Part shown: positions 44,167-53,401 of the stretch, in pieces
How positions within the stretch are numbered: the stretch's first letter is position 1
Layout: each line of letters opens with the position of its first letter
Source: Intestinirhabdus alba
GTDB lineage: Bacteria; Pseudomonadota; Gammaproteobacteria; Enterobacterales; Enterobacteriaceae
Length of the DNA stretch: 60,381 nucleotides
Direction: 5' to 3'
Assembly (NCBI RefSeq): GCF_009711095.1
Contig: NZ_WMJZ01000012.1
Location: 71,250 to 131,630 of the forward strand
The notes under the pieces: generated by a model
Seen by the model: only the letters and a program-made list of their open reading frames with translations
Databases searched by the model: none
Told to the model about the DNA's origin: nothing
Translations under genes and position numbers: made by a program

Positions 44167-45009
44167 ATGAATATACAGTTTGAATGGCCGGCCTCGCGCC
44201 AGCCGGTAGCGCTGAAGCGAAACCTCTCCGTCGATAACGCCCTGGTGTTTAACGCGGCAACCGGGGCGTTTGACGAGCACGGCGCGGGCGGGGAGCCGGA
44301 TCTACTTCTCTTTTACTGGCATCTAGCGCGCCCGGTGCTGCTGAATCTCTGCACTCGCCGGCTTTGCCTGCTGAACGGCGTGGAGATTGCCTGCGGGGCC
44401 GTGCACCCGCTGCGTGATGAAAGCGAAATTCAGGCCGGGCATTTCAAACTGCTTATTGCGCCGGGCGGCGATAGCGAAGTTGAGGAGCAGAACTTTTACC
44501 AGTTTATCTATCCCAACAACGCCTGGGCTACCGCCAATAAAGTACCAGAGGTGGAAGAGATCCTGCCTAACGGCGGGGATTATGTTAACGACCTGCGCTA
44601 CTTCGACGAGGTGATCCTCGCCCAGGACAAGGGCGACGATGTACTGAAAACCCTGGAAGTGGAATATAAACGCTTTCTGATCTGGCAGGAAATCGACGGC
44701 GGATATTACGGCGGCGTGGCCGGACAGGCCGATCATATTCTCAAAACCGATCGGCGCTTTGATCTTATCCGCGAGCAAATCAAGGATAAAACCCTGACCG
44801 AATGCATTGTCGCCAGGGAATTTCTAATGGAAAAGGTGTGGCCTGAGCTTGAGCGGGGTGAATATGCCCCGGAAATCTTCAGCGATGAAGAAAAGATTGA
44901 CCTGCTCAGATCTTTGTCACCTGAACATACGGTAAGCAAAAGAAAATATAAGGTTCCGGATCTCGTCTTTCATGATTTCTACAAGGTGGGGCTGGACTCG
45001 CACTATTAA
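44167..45009 (+). CDS. T6SS-associated protein, TagK-like
   Basis: The 280-residue protein resembles the enterobacterial TagK group in its C-terminal block (DLLRSLSPEHTV ... VPDLVFHDFYKVGLDSHY) and in its acidic centre. The N-terminal half could be a forkhead-associated-like beta domain (LLNGVEIACGAVHPL), a weak guess. Function is unknown. It lies between PAAR and impE, so it is probably an accessory T6SS factor, but a VgrG/PAAR-dependent effector is also possible because of its place directly after PAAR. No signal peptide. Confidence 0.55.
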   Translation: MNIQFEWPASRQPVALKRNLSVDNALVFNAATGAFDEHGAGGEPDLLLFYWHLARPVLLNLCTRRLCLLNGVEIACGAVHPLRDESEIQAGHFKLLIAPGGDSEVEEQNFYQFIYPNNAWATANKVPEVEEILPNGGDYVNDLRYFDEVILAQDKGDDVLKTLEVEYKRFLIWQEIDGGYYGGVAGQADHILKTDRRFDLIREQIKDKTLTECIVAREFLMEKVWPELERGEYAPEIFSDEEKIDLLRSLSPEHTVSKRKYKVPDLVFHDFYKVGLDSHY

Positions 45010-45026
45010 TTTAAGGAACAGTCATT

Positions 45027-45824
45027 ATGCAGGATTTAACTTCACTCACCCAGGCGCTTAAAGATTCCTCGCTGGAGGCGATAACCGAACAGGTGCTGGC
45101 GCAGGTTAAGGCGCACCCCAACGATCTCAAAGCGAGAGATGTGTTGTTTAAGCTTTACTGTGTTAACGGCGCGTGGGATATGGCGCTGCTACAGCTGCAA
45201 ACCCTTGGGCTGCTGGAGGAGGAGATGCAGCAGCAGATCGAGCTGTATAAGAACCTGGTTTTCAGCGAAATGCAGCGCGCGCAGGTCTTAACCGGGGAGC
45301 GTCAGGCGGCGACTCTGCTGGGTGAATGCCCGGCGTGGATGGCGACCCTGCACCAGGCCAACGTGGCGCACTATCAGGGCGATATCGCCCTGGCGGAGAA
45401 AGCGCGCGGTGAAGCGTTCGATCAGGCACCGACCAGCGGCGGACGTAGCGATACCCTTGGCGCGTTTAGCTGGATTGCGGACAGCGACGGCCGCCTTGGG
45501 CCGGTGTGCGAATTTATCAGCGCCGGCGGCTATCGCTGGCTGCCCTTTGCCGCCATTGAGGAGCTGAAGGTCTCTGCCCCCGAAGGGCTGCTGGATCTGC
45601 TGTGGCTGCCGACCACCGTTAAGGTGCAGGGCGAACGCTATTATGGCTATATTCCGGCGCGCTATCCGGTGAGCCTGGAGGACGATCAGCAGATCAAACT
45701 GGGGTCGAAAAGTGAATGGCAGGCAGTTTCAGATATGCTTTATTTAGGCCGTGGTCGCAAGGTGCTGATTACCGATCTCAGCGAACATTCATTAATGGAA
45801 ACGGGCGAGATTATTTTTGAATAA
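45027..45824 (+). CDS. tagJ: T6SS accessory protein ImpE/TagJ
   Basis: The 265-residue protein belongs to the ImpE/SciE family, which binds the sheath protein TssB and assists ClpV recycling. The N-terminal half has TPR-like helices (KAHPNDLKARDVLFKLYCVNGAWDMALLQLQTL), and the C-terminal half has the family strand LPTTVKVQGERYYGYIPARYP. It precedes tssE with an eight-base overlap, as in many enterobacterial loci. Confidence 0.88.
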   Translation: MQDLTSLTQALKDSSLEAITEQVLAQVKAHPNDLKARDVLFKLYCVNGAWDMALLQLQTLGLLEEEMQQQIELYKNLVFSEMQRAQVLTGERQAATLLGECPAWMATLHQANVAHYQGDIALAEKARGEAFDQAPTSGGRSDTLGAFSWIADSDGRLGPVCEFISAGGYRWLPFAAIEELKVSAPEGLLDLLWLPTTVKVQGERYYGYIPARYPVSLEDDQQIKLGSKSEWQAVSDMLYLGRGRKVLITDLSEHSLMETGEIIFE

Positions 45825-46314
45825 TTATGTCGAACGACGGCAGCCCTGGCTGCCGACGCTGCTGGAGCGTCTGCAGGATGATGAGCCGAAAAGCCCGCAC
45901 GATCGCGTACGGCCCATCGGCGTCAGGGAAATGCGCCGTCTGGTGCAGCGGGATATTGCCGATCTGATTAACCACACCAACATGGAGGACCGCCTCAATG
46001 AACGCCAGCATCCGCGTATACTGGAGTCTGTGCTTAATTACGGCGTGCCGGCGCTGATTGGCACCCAGCAAAACCACCGCAACTGGAACGAGATCGAAAA
46101 GGCTATTCGCAACGCTATTCTGCGCTTTGAGCCGCGTATCATTCCGGAAACGCTGCTGGTGCGCTCCCTGCAGGAAAAAGAGGGAGGCATCCGGTACGCG
46201 GCCATCTTATTTGAAATTCGCGGAATGATTTATTGGCATCCCAGGCCGGTCGATTTATGTATGAACGGGAGATATGATTTTGAATCTGAGAAAGTTGATC
46301 TACAGCTTTCTTAG
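45817..46314 (+). CDS. tssE: T6SS baseplate protein TssE
   Basis: TssE (gp25-like) is the sheath-polymerisation initiator in the baseplate. The 165-residue product contains LLERLQDD near the start, the VLNYGVPALIGTQ block and the C-terminal FEIRGMIYWHPRPVDLCMNGRYDFES. The frame opens only with TTG at 45817 inside the tagJ end; the ATG at 45827 is in another frame. This unusual start with eight-base overlap suggests coupled, low-level translation. It is the last tss gene. Confidence 0.9.
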   Translation: MNNYVERRQPWLPTLLERLQDDEPKSPHDRVRPIGVREMRRLVQRDIADLINHTNMEDRLNERQHPRILESVLNYGVPALIGTQQNHRNWNEIEKAIRNAILRFEPRIIPETLLVRSLQEKEGGIRYAAILFEIRGMIYWHPRPVDLCMNGRYDFESEKVDLQLS

Positions 46315-46874
46315 CGCAATTTAACGATCTGGCAAGCGTTATATATAAGATATGTCTCAAGCGATGGGATGTGCGATCGGGCATTTTTCCTGGTCATATG
46401 TCCCAAATTCAGCTGACCGTCATTTTAAGTAGCTTCATAATCTCATGAGATTTATGAGGAGGCTATTTTAATCTATGCCTTTCTTTATTTTTTGTAATAT
46501 TTAATTCTAATTTTTTTGTTTATGATGGCATTAAATTTCACATAAGAGAGGATTTTTGACATATTTGATCGTGGCAGGTATTGAGGGTAAACTGCCCCTG
46601 ATGGCCTCTCTGGGACTGCCACTGTGCTTATGGGAAAATATGCTATCGTCACGTTTTTATCGACTTTTTTATTTCTAATTTATTAACCTGAGAGGATCTT
46701 TTTATCGTTTTTGTACAATTAGCGCAGTAAAAAAATATGGAGATATAACCTCAATAATTGGCAAGGTTTTCTTTCTTTGGTTTATTTGGAAGCGGATGTT
46801 TGCCTGCCTTTCAGGCTTTGTTTTTGTCATGCCTGAAGCAACTGGGATGAGAACGTAATTCATAGGTGCGAAGT
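46315..46874. promoter_or_regulatory. AT-rich intergenic region upstream of the LuxR-type regulator
   Basis: About 560 bases hold no gene beyond trivial frames. One, ATG near 46475 to TAA about 30 bases later, is a nine-codon frame with GAGGAGGC upstream and could be a leader peptide. The DNA is much more AT-rich than the flanks, as is common at H-NS-bound horizontally acquired regulators. Promoters for the regulator gene must be here, but no clear pair of hexamers stands out. Confidence 0.4.
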
Positions 46875-47480
46875 ATGTTAAACGTTTTATTAATAGATTC
46901 TAACCATTATTGGTCGCTGGGTCTGAGTCTTTTAATCGTTAATCAACTAGCCGATAACAGCGAGCCGATCTCTTTTTTGCTACCAGAAAACAAGGACAGT
47001 CGCGATATAGCCAATATCATCTTTCGTGATGATCTGGTGACTATTCATGTCGATAATAAAAAATCTGTATGCAAATATGCTGAAACCGCGCAGAAAGAGG
47101 CGCAAAGAATCACCATACACGTACCCTTTTTAACCAAAAGCCAATCGCTGAGTGATATTACGATAAAAATCGCCAAGATCCTCGCCATAGCGAAAGCTGA
47201 CTATAACCTGCTGGCTAATAAGGAGGAGTCCTACTGGAACTTCGGCTTAAAGAAGTATGCGCAGCTCTCTGATACCGAAAACGATGTGATGATCTTAATT
47301 GGTCATGGGTATAACAGTACCGATATTTCGCGGATCCTTAATCGTTCGCGGAAAACAATCAGCACCCATTATCGTAACGCCAGCCGCAAAATGGGCGCGG
47401 CCAACCGCGCCGAATTCTACCGCTATGCTTCATTTATCGCCCAGTGCAGGCGCGATGAAAGAAATACGCTTTGCCTGTAA
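46875..47480 (+). CDS. LuxR/RcsA-like helix-turn-helix regulator
   Basis: The 201-residue protein ends in a LuxR-type DNA-binding domain (LSDTENDVMILIGHGYNSTDISRILN, then RSRKTISTHYRNASRKMG). The N-terminal half (LLIDSNHYWSLGLSLLI) resembles BglJ/RcsA/FimZ-type auxiliary regulators, which lack a full phosphorylatable receiver domain. The ATG at 46875 was chosen; a GTG at 46866 is an alternative. It is AT-richer than its neighbours, suggesting horizontal origin. It stops 25 bases before the autotransporter gene, so it probably controls that gene and possibly the T6SS/fimbrial island. Confidence 0.82.
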   Translation: MLNVLLIDSNHYWSLGLSLLIVNQLADNSEPISFLLPENKDSRDIANIIFRDDLVTIHVDNKKSVCKYAETAQKEAQRITIHVPFLTKSQSLSDITIKIAKILAIAKADYNLLANKEESYWNFGLKKYAQLSDTENDVMILIGHGYNSTDISRILNRSRKTISTHYRNASRKMGAANRAEFYRYASFIAQCRRDERNTLCL

Positions 47481-47505
47481 GTAAATTATTTAAAAGGAAT
47501 TAGTT

Positions 47506-50436
47506 ATGAATAGTAGACTAAACCCCCGGCGCAGACTTAGCGTGCTGATACACAGCGCGCTATACGCCATGCCTGTCGCTTTGGGGGCCTGCTCCGGAGT
47601 CTGGGCGGCGAATAATGACACGATGATTGCCGATGGTACGACCCGCATTTTAAATAACCTGACGCTGGAAAACGATACCGACGGATCGTTTATTCTGCAG
47701 GCGAAAAACGGCGCGACCTTTACAACAGACTCGCTTATTTTAAACAGCGCCGGAATACGCGGGGGCGGCGCGTGGATTGACGACAGCCGTTTTAGCGGCC
47801 GGGATCTGAACATTAACGTATCCGGGGATGTCGGCAGTGGGATCTACCTGGCGAATAACGCCAACGCGACGCTGGAGTCGGTAGAGATTACGGGCGAGGG
47901 GAGCGCGCTGGGGCTGGCGCTCGACGGCACCTGGAGCGGCGGCGGCGCGCAGGCTATGGCCGTGGTGACCGGCGGCGCTATCGCGACCCGGGATGCTGAT
48001 GCCGTTCGGGTAATGGCGGGCGATCTGGACCTCAACGGCGTGACGGTCAGCACCACCGGCGATAGTAGTTATGCGGTAAACGCCAACCAGGCGGCGACGA
48101 TCGACATTGTCGGCGGCGACTATACCACGCAGGGGGCGCGCAGCGATGCAATTTGGATAGCCTCGGCGGACTCCCACGTCACGCTTAAAGGGCAGGCGAA
48201 TATCACCACGGAAGGCGATCGCGCTACCGCCGTCAACGCCCAGCGCGGCTCGGCTACCCTGACCGATATCACCCTGAACACCCGGGGGGAAAACGCCTAT
48301 GGGATCTACACCGAGAAAAAGGTTACCGCCGACGATGTGACCATTGTCACCTCCGGCCACAGCGGGGCGGGAGTCTTCGCGGCGCAGGGCGGGGAGGCCA
48401 CCTTTAACAACGGCGGCATTACCACCCACGGCGAGCTTGCGCCCGGCATTTTCTCCTATAACGGCGCGAACGCCATCGCCGACAATGTGCGCATTGAAAC
48501 TTCAGGCAAAGAGGGCTTTGGTCTGTGGAATAATGCAGGCGCGATGCGCGTCAGCAACAGCACCATTAACACCACCGGGGACGGTGCCAGCGGCCTTTAT
48601 GCGAACGGAACCTCCCAGGTCGGCAGCGTCACTCTGGATAACGTGACCCTGCACAGCGAACGGTCGGCGGCGGTTGAAGCCAGCGCCGCCAGCCTTATCC
48701 TTAACGTCCATGAGAGCAGATTGAGCGGGGGGAACGGTCAGCTATTGTACGTCAGCCATTATACGGATCCGCAGAACCCGGCGAATAAGGTCTACAGCGA
48801 CGTGACGATGAACGTTACCCGCAGCGCGCTGGCCGGCGATATCGTGGTCGCGGACCCGGCCAACGCCGTGGCGGTCAACCTGCAGTCCGCCAGCGAGCTG
48901 ACCGGCACGGTCAGCCACGCCTCGTCGCTCTCCATTGACGACAGCAGCGCGTGGCATATGAACAATGACTCCCGCGTGGGCCGGCTGGTAAATAATGGCA
49001 CCGTCGACTTTGCCGACCTGAATAACTTCAACACGCTGACCGTCACCGGTGATTACGCGGGCGACGGCGGACTGCTGAAGATGAACAGCGTGCTTGGCGA
49101 CGACGGCTCCCAAACCAACCGGCTGATTGTGAACGGCAACGTACAGCAGGGGACCACCAGGGTGGCGATCAACAACCTTGGCGGACATGGCGCGCAAACC
49201 GTTGAGGGCATCCGCATCGTCGAGGTCGACGGCCAGTCGCTGGGCAGCTTTGTTAAAACGGGGCGTATCGTGGCGGGGGCCTGGGATTATGATCTGGTGA
49301 AGAAAGGGGAGAGCTGGTATCTGACCAGCCAGCAGCCTCAGGCTAATCCACAGCCCACCCCGCAGCCAACCCCGCAGCCCGCGCCGGGGCCGACGCCCGC
49401 TCCGACGCCCGGCGTTAAACCGCAGCCACAGCCGCAGCCTACTGCCAGCGGCGGGCTGCGTCCGGAAAGCGGCAGCTATACGGCAAACATGGCGGCCGGC
49501 AATACGCTGTTTACCTTCAGTCTGCACGACCGGCTCGGCGAGGCGCAGTACGTTAACGCGCTGACCGGCCAGAAAGAGATCACCAGCCTCTGGCTGCGTC
49601 AGGCGGGCGGACACACCGTCTGGCAGGACGGCAGCGGCGAGCTGGAGACCCGCAGCAACCGCTACGTGGCGCAGATTGGCGGCGACATTGCCCGCTGGAG
49701 CGTCAACGGTGCCGATCGCGGGCACGTTGGGGTGATGGCAGGCTACGCCAATCACCACAGCGCCACCCGCAACGATCGCAACGGCTATCGTTCAAAAGGC
49801 TCCGTCAACGGCTACAGCATCGGCGGCTATGCGACCTGGTATGCCGAGGAAGCCAACCCGTACGGTGCCTGGCTGGACGGCTGGCTGCAGTACAGCTGGT
49901 TTAATAACGACGTCAACGGCGACGGCCTGGCGACCGAAAGCTACAAATCCCACGGCTTTACCGCGTCGCTGGAGGGGGGATACACCTGGAAAACGGGGGA
50001 GTTTACCGGCCGCTTCGGCACCCTGAACGAGTGGTTTATCCAGCCCCAGGCGCAGCTGGTGTGGATGGGCGTCCGGGCGGATTCGCATCGTGAGCAAAAC
50101 GGCACCCGCGTAACGGGCAGCGGTGACGGCAACCTGCAAACGCGCCTGGGCCTGAGGACGTTTATTAAGAGCCATCACGCCATTGACGATCGGAAAGAGC
50201 GCCTCTTCCAGCCCTTTGCTGAGCTGAACTGGCTGCATAATACGCGCGCGTTCTCCACCCGGCTGGACGATGTGCGCGTCGGCCAGGACGGGACGCGCCA
50301 CCAGGCCGAGGTCAAGCTGGGCGTCGAGGGGCAGATTAATCCGCGGCTGAATCTGTGGGGCAACATCAGCGTCCGGCTGGGCGACGCCGGGTATAGTGAC
50401 AGCACGGCGATGTTTGGCGCAAAGTACCACTTCTGA
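47506..50436 (+). CDS. Pertactin-like autotransporter (type Va)
   Basis: The 976-residue protein has an N-terminal signal (hydrophobic core ALYAMPVALGACSGVWA), a passenger of beta-helix repeats (residues about 40-580), a Pro-rich linker (QPTPQPTPQPAPGPTPAP, about 610-650), and a C-terminal autotransporter barrel (about 700-976) ending in KYHF with terminal Phe. Passengers of this type act in adhesion or aggregation; no protease motif is visible. The gene follows the LuxR-type regulator with a 25-base gap and ends before a strong terminator. Confidence 0.93.
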   Translation: MNSRLNPRRRLSVLIHSALYAMPVALGACSGVWAANNDTMIADGTTRILNNLTLENDTDGSFILQAKNGATFTTDSLILNSAGIRGGGAWIDDSRFSGRDLNINVSGDVGSGIYLANNANATLESVEITGEGSALGLALDGTWSGGGAQAMAVVTGGAIATRDADAVRVMAGDLDLNGVTVSTTGDSSYAVNANQAATIDIVGGDYTTQGARSDAIWIASADSHVTLKGQANITTEGDRATAVNAQRGSATLTDITLNTRGENAYGIYTEKKVTADDVTIVTSGHSGAGVFAAQGGEATFNNGGITTHGELAPGIFSYNGANAIADNVRIETSGKEGFGLWNNAGAMRVSNSTINTTGDGASGLYANGTSQVGSVTLDNVTLHSERSAAVEASAASLILNVHESRLSGGNGQLLYVSHYTDPQNPANKVYSDVTMNVTRSALAGDIVVADPANAVAVNLQSASELTGTVSHASSLSIDDSSAWHMNNDSRVGRLVNNGTVDFADLNNFNTLTVTGDYAGDGGLLKMNSVLGDDGSQTNRLIVNGNVQQGTTRVAINNLGGHGAQTVEGIRIVEVDGQSLGSFVKTGRIVAGAWDYDLVKKGESWYLTSQQPQANPQPTPQPTPQPAPGPTPAPTPGVKPQPQPQPTASGGLRPESGSYTANMAAGNTLFTFSLHDRLGEAQYVNALTGQKEITSLWLRQAGGHTVWQDGSGELETRSNRYVAQIGGDIARWSVNGADRGHVGVMAGYANHHSATRNDRNGYRSKGSVNGYSIGGYATWYAEEANPYGAWLDGWLQYSWFNNDVNGDGLATESYKSHGFTASLEGGYTWKTGEFTGRFGTLNEWFIQPQAQLVWMGVRADSHREQNGTRVTGSGDGNLQTRLGLRTFIKSHHAIDDRKERLFQPFAELNWLHNTRAFSTRLDDVRVGQDGTRHQAEVKLGVEGQINPRLNLWGNISVRLGDAGYSDSTAMFGAKYHF

Positions 50437-50496
50437 GCCTCCTTTCGCGCCTTTTGCTAAGGCAGTCCTGATTTGGCGGCAATTTTTTATCCGCCA

Positions 50497-50535
50497 GGGG
50501 AGGGTTTTCCATAATGGAAAATCCTCCTCTTTTTG
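50497..50535 (+). terminator. Rho-independent terminator of the autotransporter gene
   Basis: A stem of about 13 base pairs (GGAGGGTTTTCCA at 50499-50511 with TGGAAAATCCTCC, one G-T pair) and a three-base loop is followed by TCTTTTTG. The rest of the 330-base gap to the next gene is GC-rich with no frame of interest until the promoter. Confidence 0.85.
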
Positions 50536-50731
50536 TTATTGCCCCTGCGGGGCAGCCAAAATAAAACAGGCAGGCCGACCGCCGACGGCCCGGGAAACCC
50601 CGGGAGTCCAGGCAGGCATCCGGGCCAGATACCGCAGCGGCGGGGCAGGCAGGCTCCGGCGCGGCCTGTTTCATTCCTGATTGGCATGATGTCTATTCTA
50701 AATATTCACTTCTTGAATTTTGTCTCCCTGT

Positions 50732-50737
50732 TATAAT
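50732..50737 (+). promoter_or_regulatory. Candidate -10 element of the lrgAB-type operon
   Basis: A consensus TATAAT lies 29 bases before the ATG of the CidA/LrgA gene in an AT-rich window. The -35 region 17 bases upstream is poor, so an activator may be involved. Confidence 0.4.
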
Positions 50738-50766
50738 CGCCTTGTCTTCTTCAGGAAGAAAATACA

Positions 50767-51141
50767 ATGGCAAGCTTTCTTAAAATTACGCTTCAGCTGG
50801 CGGTGTATATTCTTATCTATCTGCTGGCCAGCGCGGCGGTAAATTATTTTTCATTACCTCTGCCCGCGAATATTGTCGGTATGCTGTTAATGTTTATTCT
50901 GGTGCTGAGCGGTATCGTTCCCGTCAGGCTGGTTAAGCGCGGCTCGGCCTTTCTGCTCTCTGAAATGCTGCTGTTTTTTATTCCGGCGGTGGTGGCCATC
51001 GTTAATTATTTTGACGTGCTGGCAGAGGACGGCGGGCGTATTCTCGCGGTTATCGCGCTGAGCACCCTGCTGGTGTTATCCGCCACCGCGTGGGTTGTGG
51101 ATAAATTATTCAGCTATGAAAACCGCAGGCTGCTGAAATGA
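50767..51141 (+). CDS. CidA/LrgA-family membrane protein
   Basis: The 124-residue protein has four hydrophobic helices (LQLAVYILIYLLA, VGMLLMFILVLSGI, LLFFIPAVVAIVNYF, ILAVIALSTLLVLSA). Its motif SLPLPANIVGMLLMF is typical of the LrgA/CidA/YohJ holin-like family. These membrane proteins work with a LrgB-type partner in overflow metabolism and control of lysis. It overlaps the next gene by four bases (ATGA). Confidence 0.88.
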   Translation: MASFLKITLQLAVYILIYLLASAAVNYFSLPLPANIVGMLLMFILVLSGIVPVRLVKRGSAFLLSEMLLFFIPAVVAIVNYFDVLAEDGGRILAVIALSTLLVLSATAWVVDKLFSYENRRLLK

Positions 51142-51830
51142 AAAACTCACTGCTGCTTCAACTGCTGTGCCTGGGATTAACGCTGCTTATTTATGTGGTT
51201 AATAAAAAACTTTATCGGCGCTGGCGCATTCTGCCGTTAATGCCGCTGGTCTTTACGCCGGTCATTATCGTGGCGCTGATCCTGCTGCTGAATATCTCCT
51301 GGCAAACCTACTCCGCCGAGAGCCACTGGCTGGTGTGGCTGCTGGGACCGGCCACGGTGGCCTTCGCCATTCCGGTGTATGAGAACCTCGGCATGATCCG
51401 TCGGCACTGGCTGTCCATCTCCGGCGGCGTTATCACGGCCATGCTGATAGCCGTCACCAGCTCCGTCTGGCTGGCGCGCCTGATGTATCTGCCTGAGAGC
51501 ATTCAGCGCAGCCTGGCGGTGCGTTCGGTGACCACCCCCTTTGCCCTCGCCGCCGTCAGGACGTTTAATGGGATCCCCGATCTGGCGGCATTTTTTGTCG
51601 TCCTGACCGGCGTCTTTGGCGTCGCGGTTGGCGATATCCTCTTCTTACGCCTCTCCATCCGTCATGGCTCCGCAAAAGGTGCCGGCTTCGGCGCGGCGTC
51701 GCACGGCGCGGGCACCGCGCGCGCCTGGGAGCTGGGGGAAGAAGAGGGCGTGGTGGCCAGCCTGGTGATGATGTTTTCAGGCGTCTGCATCGTGATTATG
51801 GCACCGGTGCTGAAATATATGCTGTTCTGA
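51138..51830 (+). CDS. CidB/LrgB-family membrane protein
   Basis: The 230-residue integral membrane protein has the LrgB/YohK features: a string of six to eight hydrophobic helices, FTPVIIVALILLL, LGPATVAFAIPVYENL, and a Gly-rich GAGFGAASHGAGTARAWELG loop near the C terminus. It is the partner of the preceding LrgA-type protein. Both are translationally coupled (ATGA). Confidence 0.9.
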   Translation: MKNSLLLQLLCLGLTLLIYVVNKKLYRRWRILPLMPLVFTPVIIVALILLLNISWQTYSAESHWLVWLLGPATVAFAIPVYENLGMIRRHWLSISGGVITAMLIAVTSSVWLARLMYLPESIQRSLAVRSVTTPFALAAVRTFNGIPDLAAFFVVLTGVFGVAVGDILFLRLSIRHGSAKGAGFGAASHGAGTARAWELGEEEGVVASLVMMFSGVCIVIMAPVLKYMLF

Positions 51831-51864
51831 GGTGTTTTCCTCTCCGCTATGGGGCAGAAATGAA

Positions 51865-52212
51865 ATGAAGAACCCGCAGTTAATGATTGAAAAAGCGCAG
51901 ATGCTTGAACAAAAGGGGCTGCTGCGACGGGCGATGTCCGTCTGGCAGGATATTGCCGTGCAGACCTCAACGCAGGAGCAGGCCAGGGAGGTGGCCTGGG
52001 AGCGTCTAATGCGTATTTCCGCCATGCTTGAGCATCGTCAACCGCTCTGTTATGAGGAAAAGCCGAAGCGCCGTTCGGAAAATTTGCGAACCGCAGAAAG
52101 CGATCGCCTGCAGGTTATTGCCTGCCTGAAAAGAGGAATGACCCCATCGCAGATTGTGGCCTTAGTGCCGCGCTCTATTTCCTTTATCTATAGCTGCAAA
52201 AAATACGTGTAA
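51865..52212 (+). CDS. PerC-family transcriptional regulator
   Basis: The 115-residue protein resembles PerC of enteropathogenic E. coli in its N-terminal half (AQMLEQKGLLRRAMSVWQDIAVQT, then REVAWERLMRIS). The C-terminal half (RTAESDRLQVIACLKRGMTPSQIVALVPRS) looks like a short helix-turn-helix segment. PerC-type proteins activate virulence or motility regulators. It lies between the lrgAB pair and cfa-like gene and may belong to either. The ATG at 51865 was preferred; a GTG at 51832 is possible. No strong ribosome binding site. Confidence 0.72.
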   Translation: MKNPQLMIEKAQMLEQKGLLRRAMSVWQDIAVQTSTQEQAREVAWERLMRISAMLEHRQPLCYEEKPKRRSENLRTAESDRLQVIACLKRGMTPSQIVALVPRSISFIYSCKKYV

Positions 52213-52240
52213 AAATAAATTACGACAAAAGGTCAGCCTC

Positions 52241-53383
52241 ATGAACAAAAAAATAATTATGCCGGACCCGGATAATAGCTGGTTCAGAATAAGCAGAGAT
52301 CTGCTGCGTGAAGCCGGCGTTGAAATTAACGGCAAGCGGGCGACCGATATTCAGGTTAAAGATAACCGGTTTTATAAGCGCGTCCTGCAGCAGGGCTCTC
52401 TGGGCCTGGGCGAAAGCTATATGGACGGTTGGTGGGACTGCGAAAGTCTGGATGGGTTTATGACCCTGCTGCTGCAGGCCGATCTGGAGTCCGCCGTCAG
52501 AGGCAACCTGAAGGATTTAGTGCGGGTTGCCGGGGCGCGGCTGCTGAACCCGCAGTCGAAAAAACGGGCGTGGATTGTCGGCAAAGAGCATTACGATCTG
52601 GGGAACGATCTGTTCAGCCTGATGCTCGACCCCTGGATGCAGTACTCCTGCGCCTACTGGAAGGACGCCGCCGATCTCTGCACCGCCCAGCAAAATAAGC
52701 TAAAGCTGATTTGCGAAAAGCTGCAGCTGAAAAAAGGCATGACGCTGCTGGATATCGGCTGCGGCTGGGGGGGCCTGGCGGCCTTCGCGGCGGAAAACTA
52801 TGGCGTGAAGGTGACCGGGATCACCATCTCCGCGGAGCAGCAAAAGCTGGCCCGGACGCGCTGCGAGGGCCTGGACGTGGAGATCCTGCTGCAGGACTAC
52901 CGGGACCTCGACCGGCAGTTTGACCGCATTGTCTCCGTGGGCATGTTTGAACACGTCGGACCGAAGAACTACGCCACCTACTTCAGCGTAGTGGAGCGTA
53001 ACCTGAAGCCGGACGGGCTGTTCCTGCTGCATACCATCGGCTCGAATAAAACCGATCTGAACGTGGATCCCTGGATCAACAAATATATCTTCCCCAACGG
53101 CTGCCTGCCGTCCATTGCGCAGATCGCTACCGCCAGCGAACCCTGGCTGGTGGTGGAAGATCTGCACAACTTCGGTGCCGACTACGATCGGACGCTGATG
53201 GCGTGGAACGCGCGTTTCCAGGCCACGTGGCCGCAAATTGAAGATAACTATTCCGAACGCTTTAAGCGCATGTTCACTTACTATCTGAACGCCTGCGCCG
53301 GGGCGTTCCGCGCCCGGCACATTCAGCTCTGGCAGCTGGTGCTGAGCCGGGGCGTCAGCGGCGGCCTGCGCGTGCCCCGCTAA
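52241..53383 (+). CDS. cfa: Cyclopropane-fatty-acyl-phospholipid synthase
   Basis: The 380-residue enzyme methylenates unsaturated acyl chains of membrane phospholipids using S-adenosylmethionine. The SAM-binding loop LLDIGCGWGGLA is at about residues 168-179, and LDPWMQYSCAYW with its catalytic Cys and the VSVGMFEHVGPKNY active-site block are present. Length and motifs match E. coli Cfa (382 residues). It may be a paralogue, because canonical cfa lies in another locus in relatives. It converges with the LysE gene, with only 18 bases between stops. Confidence 0.92.
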   Translation: MNKKIIMPDPDNSWFRISRDLLREAGVEINGKRATDIQVKDNRFYKRVLQQGSLGLGESYMDGWWDCESLDGFMTLLLQADLESAVRGNLKDLVRVAGARLLNPQSKKRAWIVGKEHYDLGNDLFSLMLDPWMQYSCAYWKDAADLCTAQQNKLKLICEKLQLKKGMTLLDIGCGWGGLAAFAAENYGVKVTGITISAEQQKLARTRCEGLDVEILLQDYRDLDRQFDRIVSVGMFEHVGPKNYATYFSVVERNLKPDGLFLLHTIGSNKTDLNVDPWINKYIFPNGCLPSIAQIATASEPWLVVEDLHNFGADYDRTLMAWNARFQATWPQIEDNYSERFKRMFTYYLNACAGAFRARHIQLWQLVLSRGVSGGLRVPR

Positions 53384-53401
53384 GGGCGGTAAGCGCCGCG
53401 C

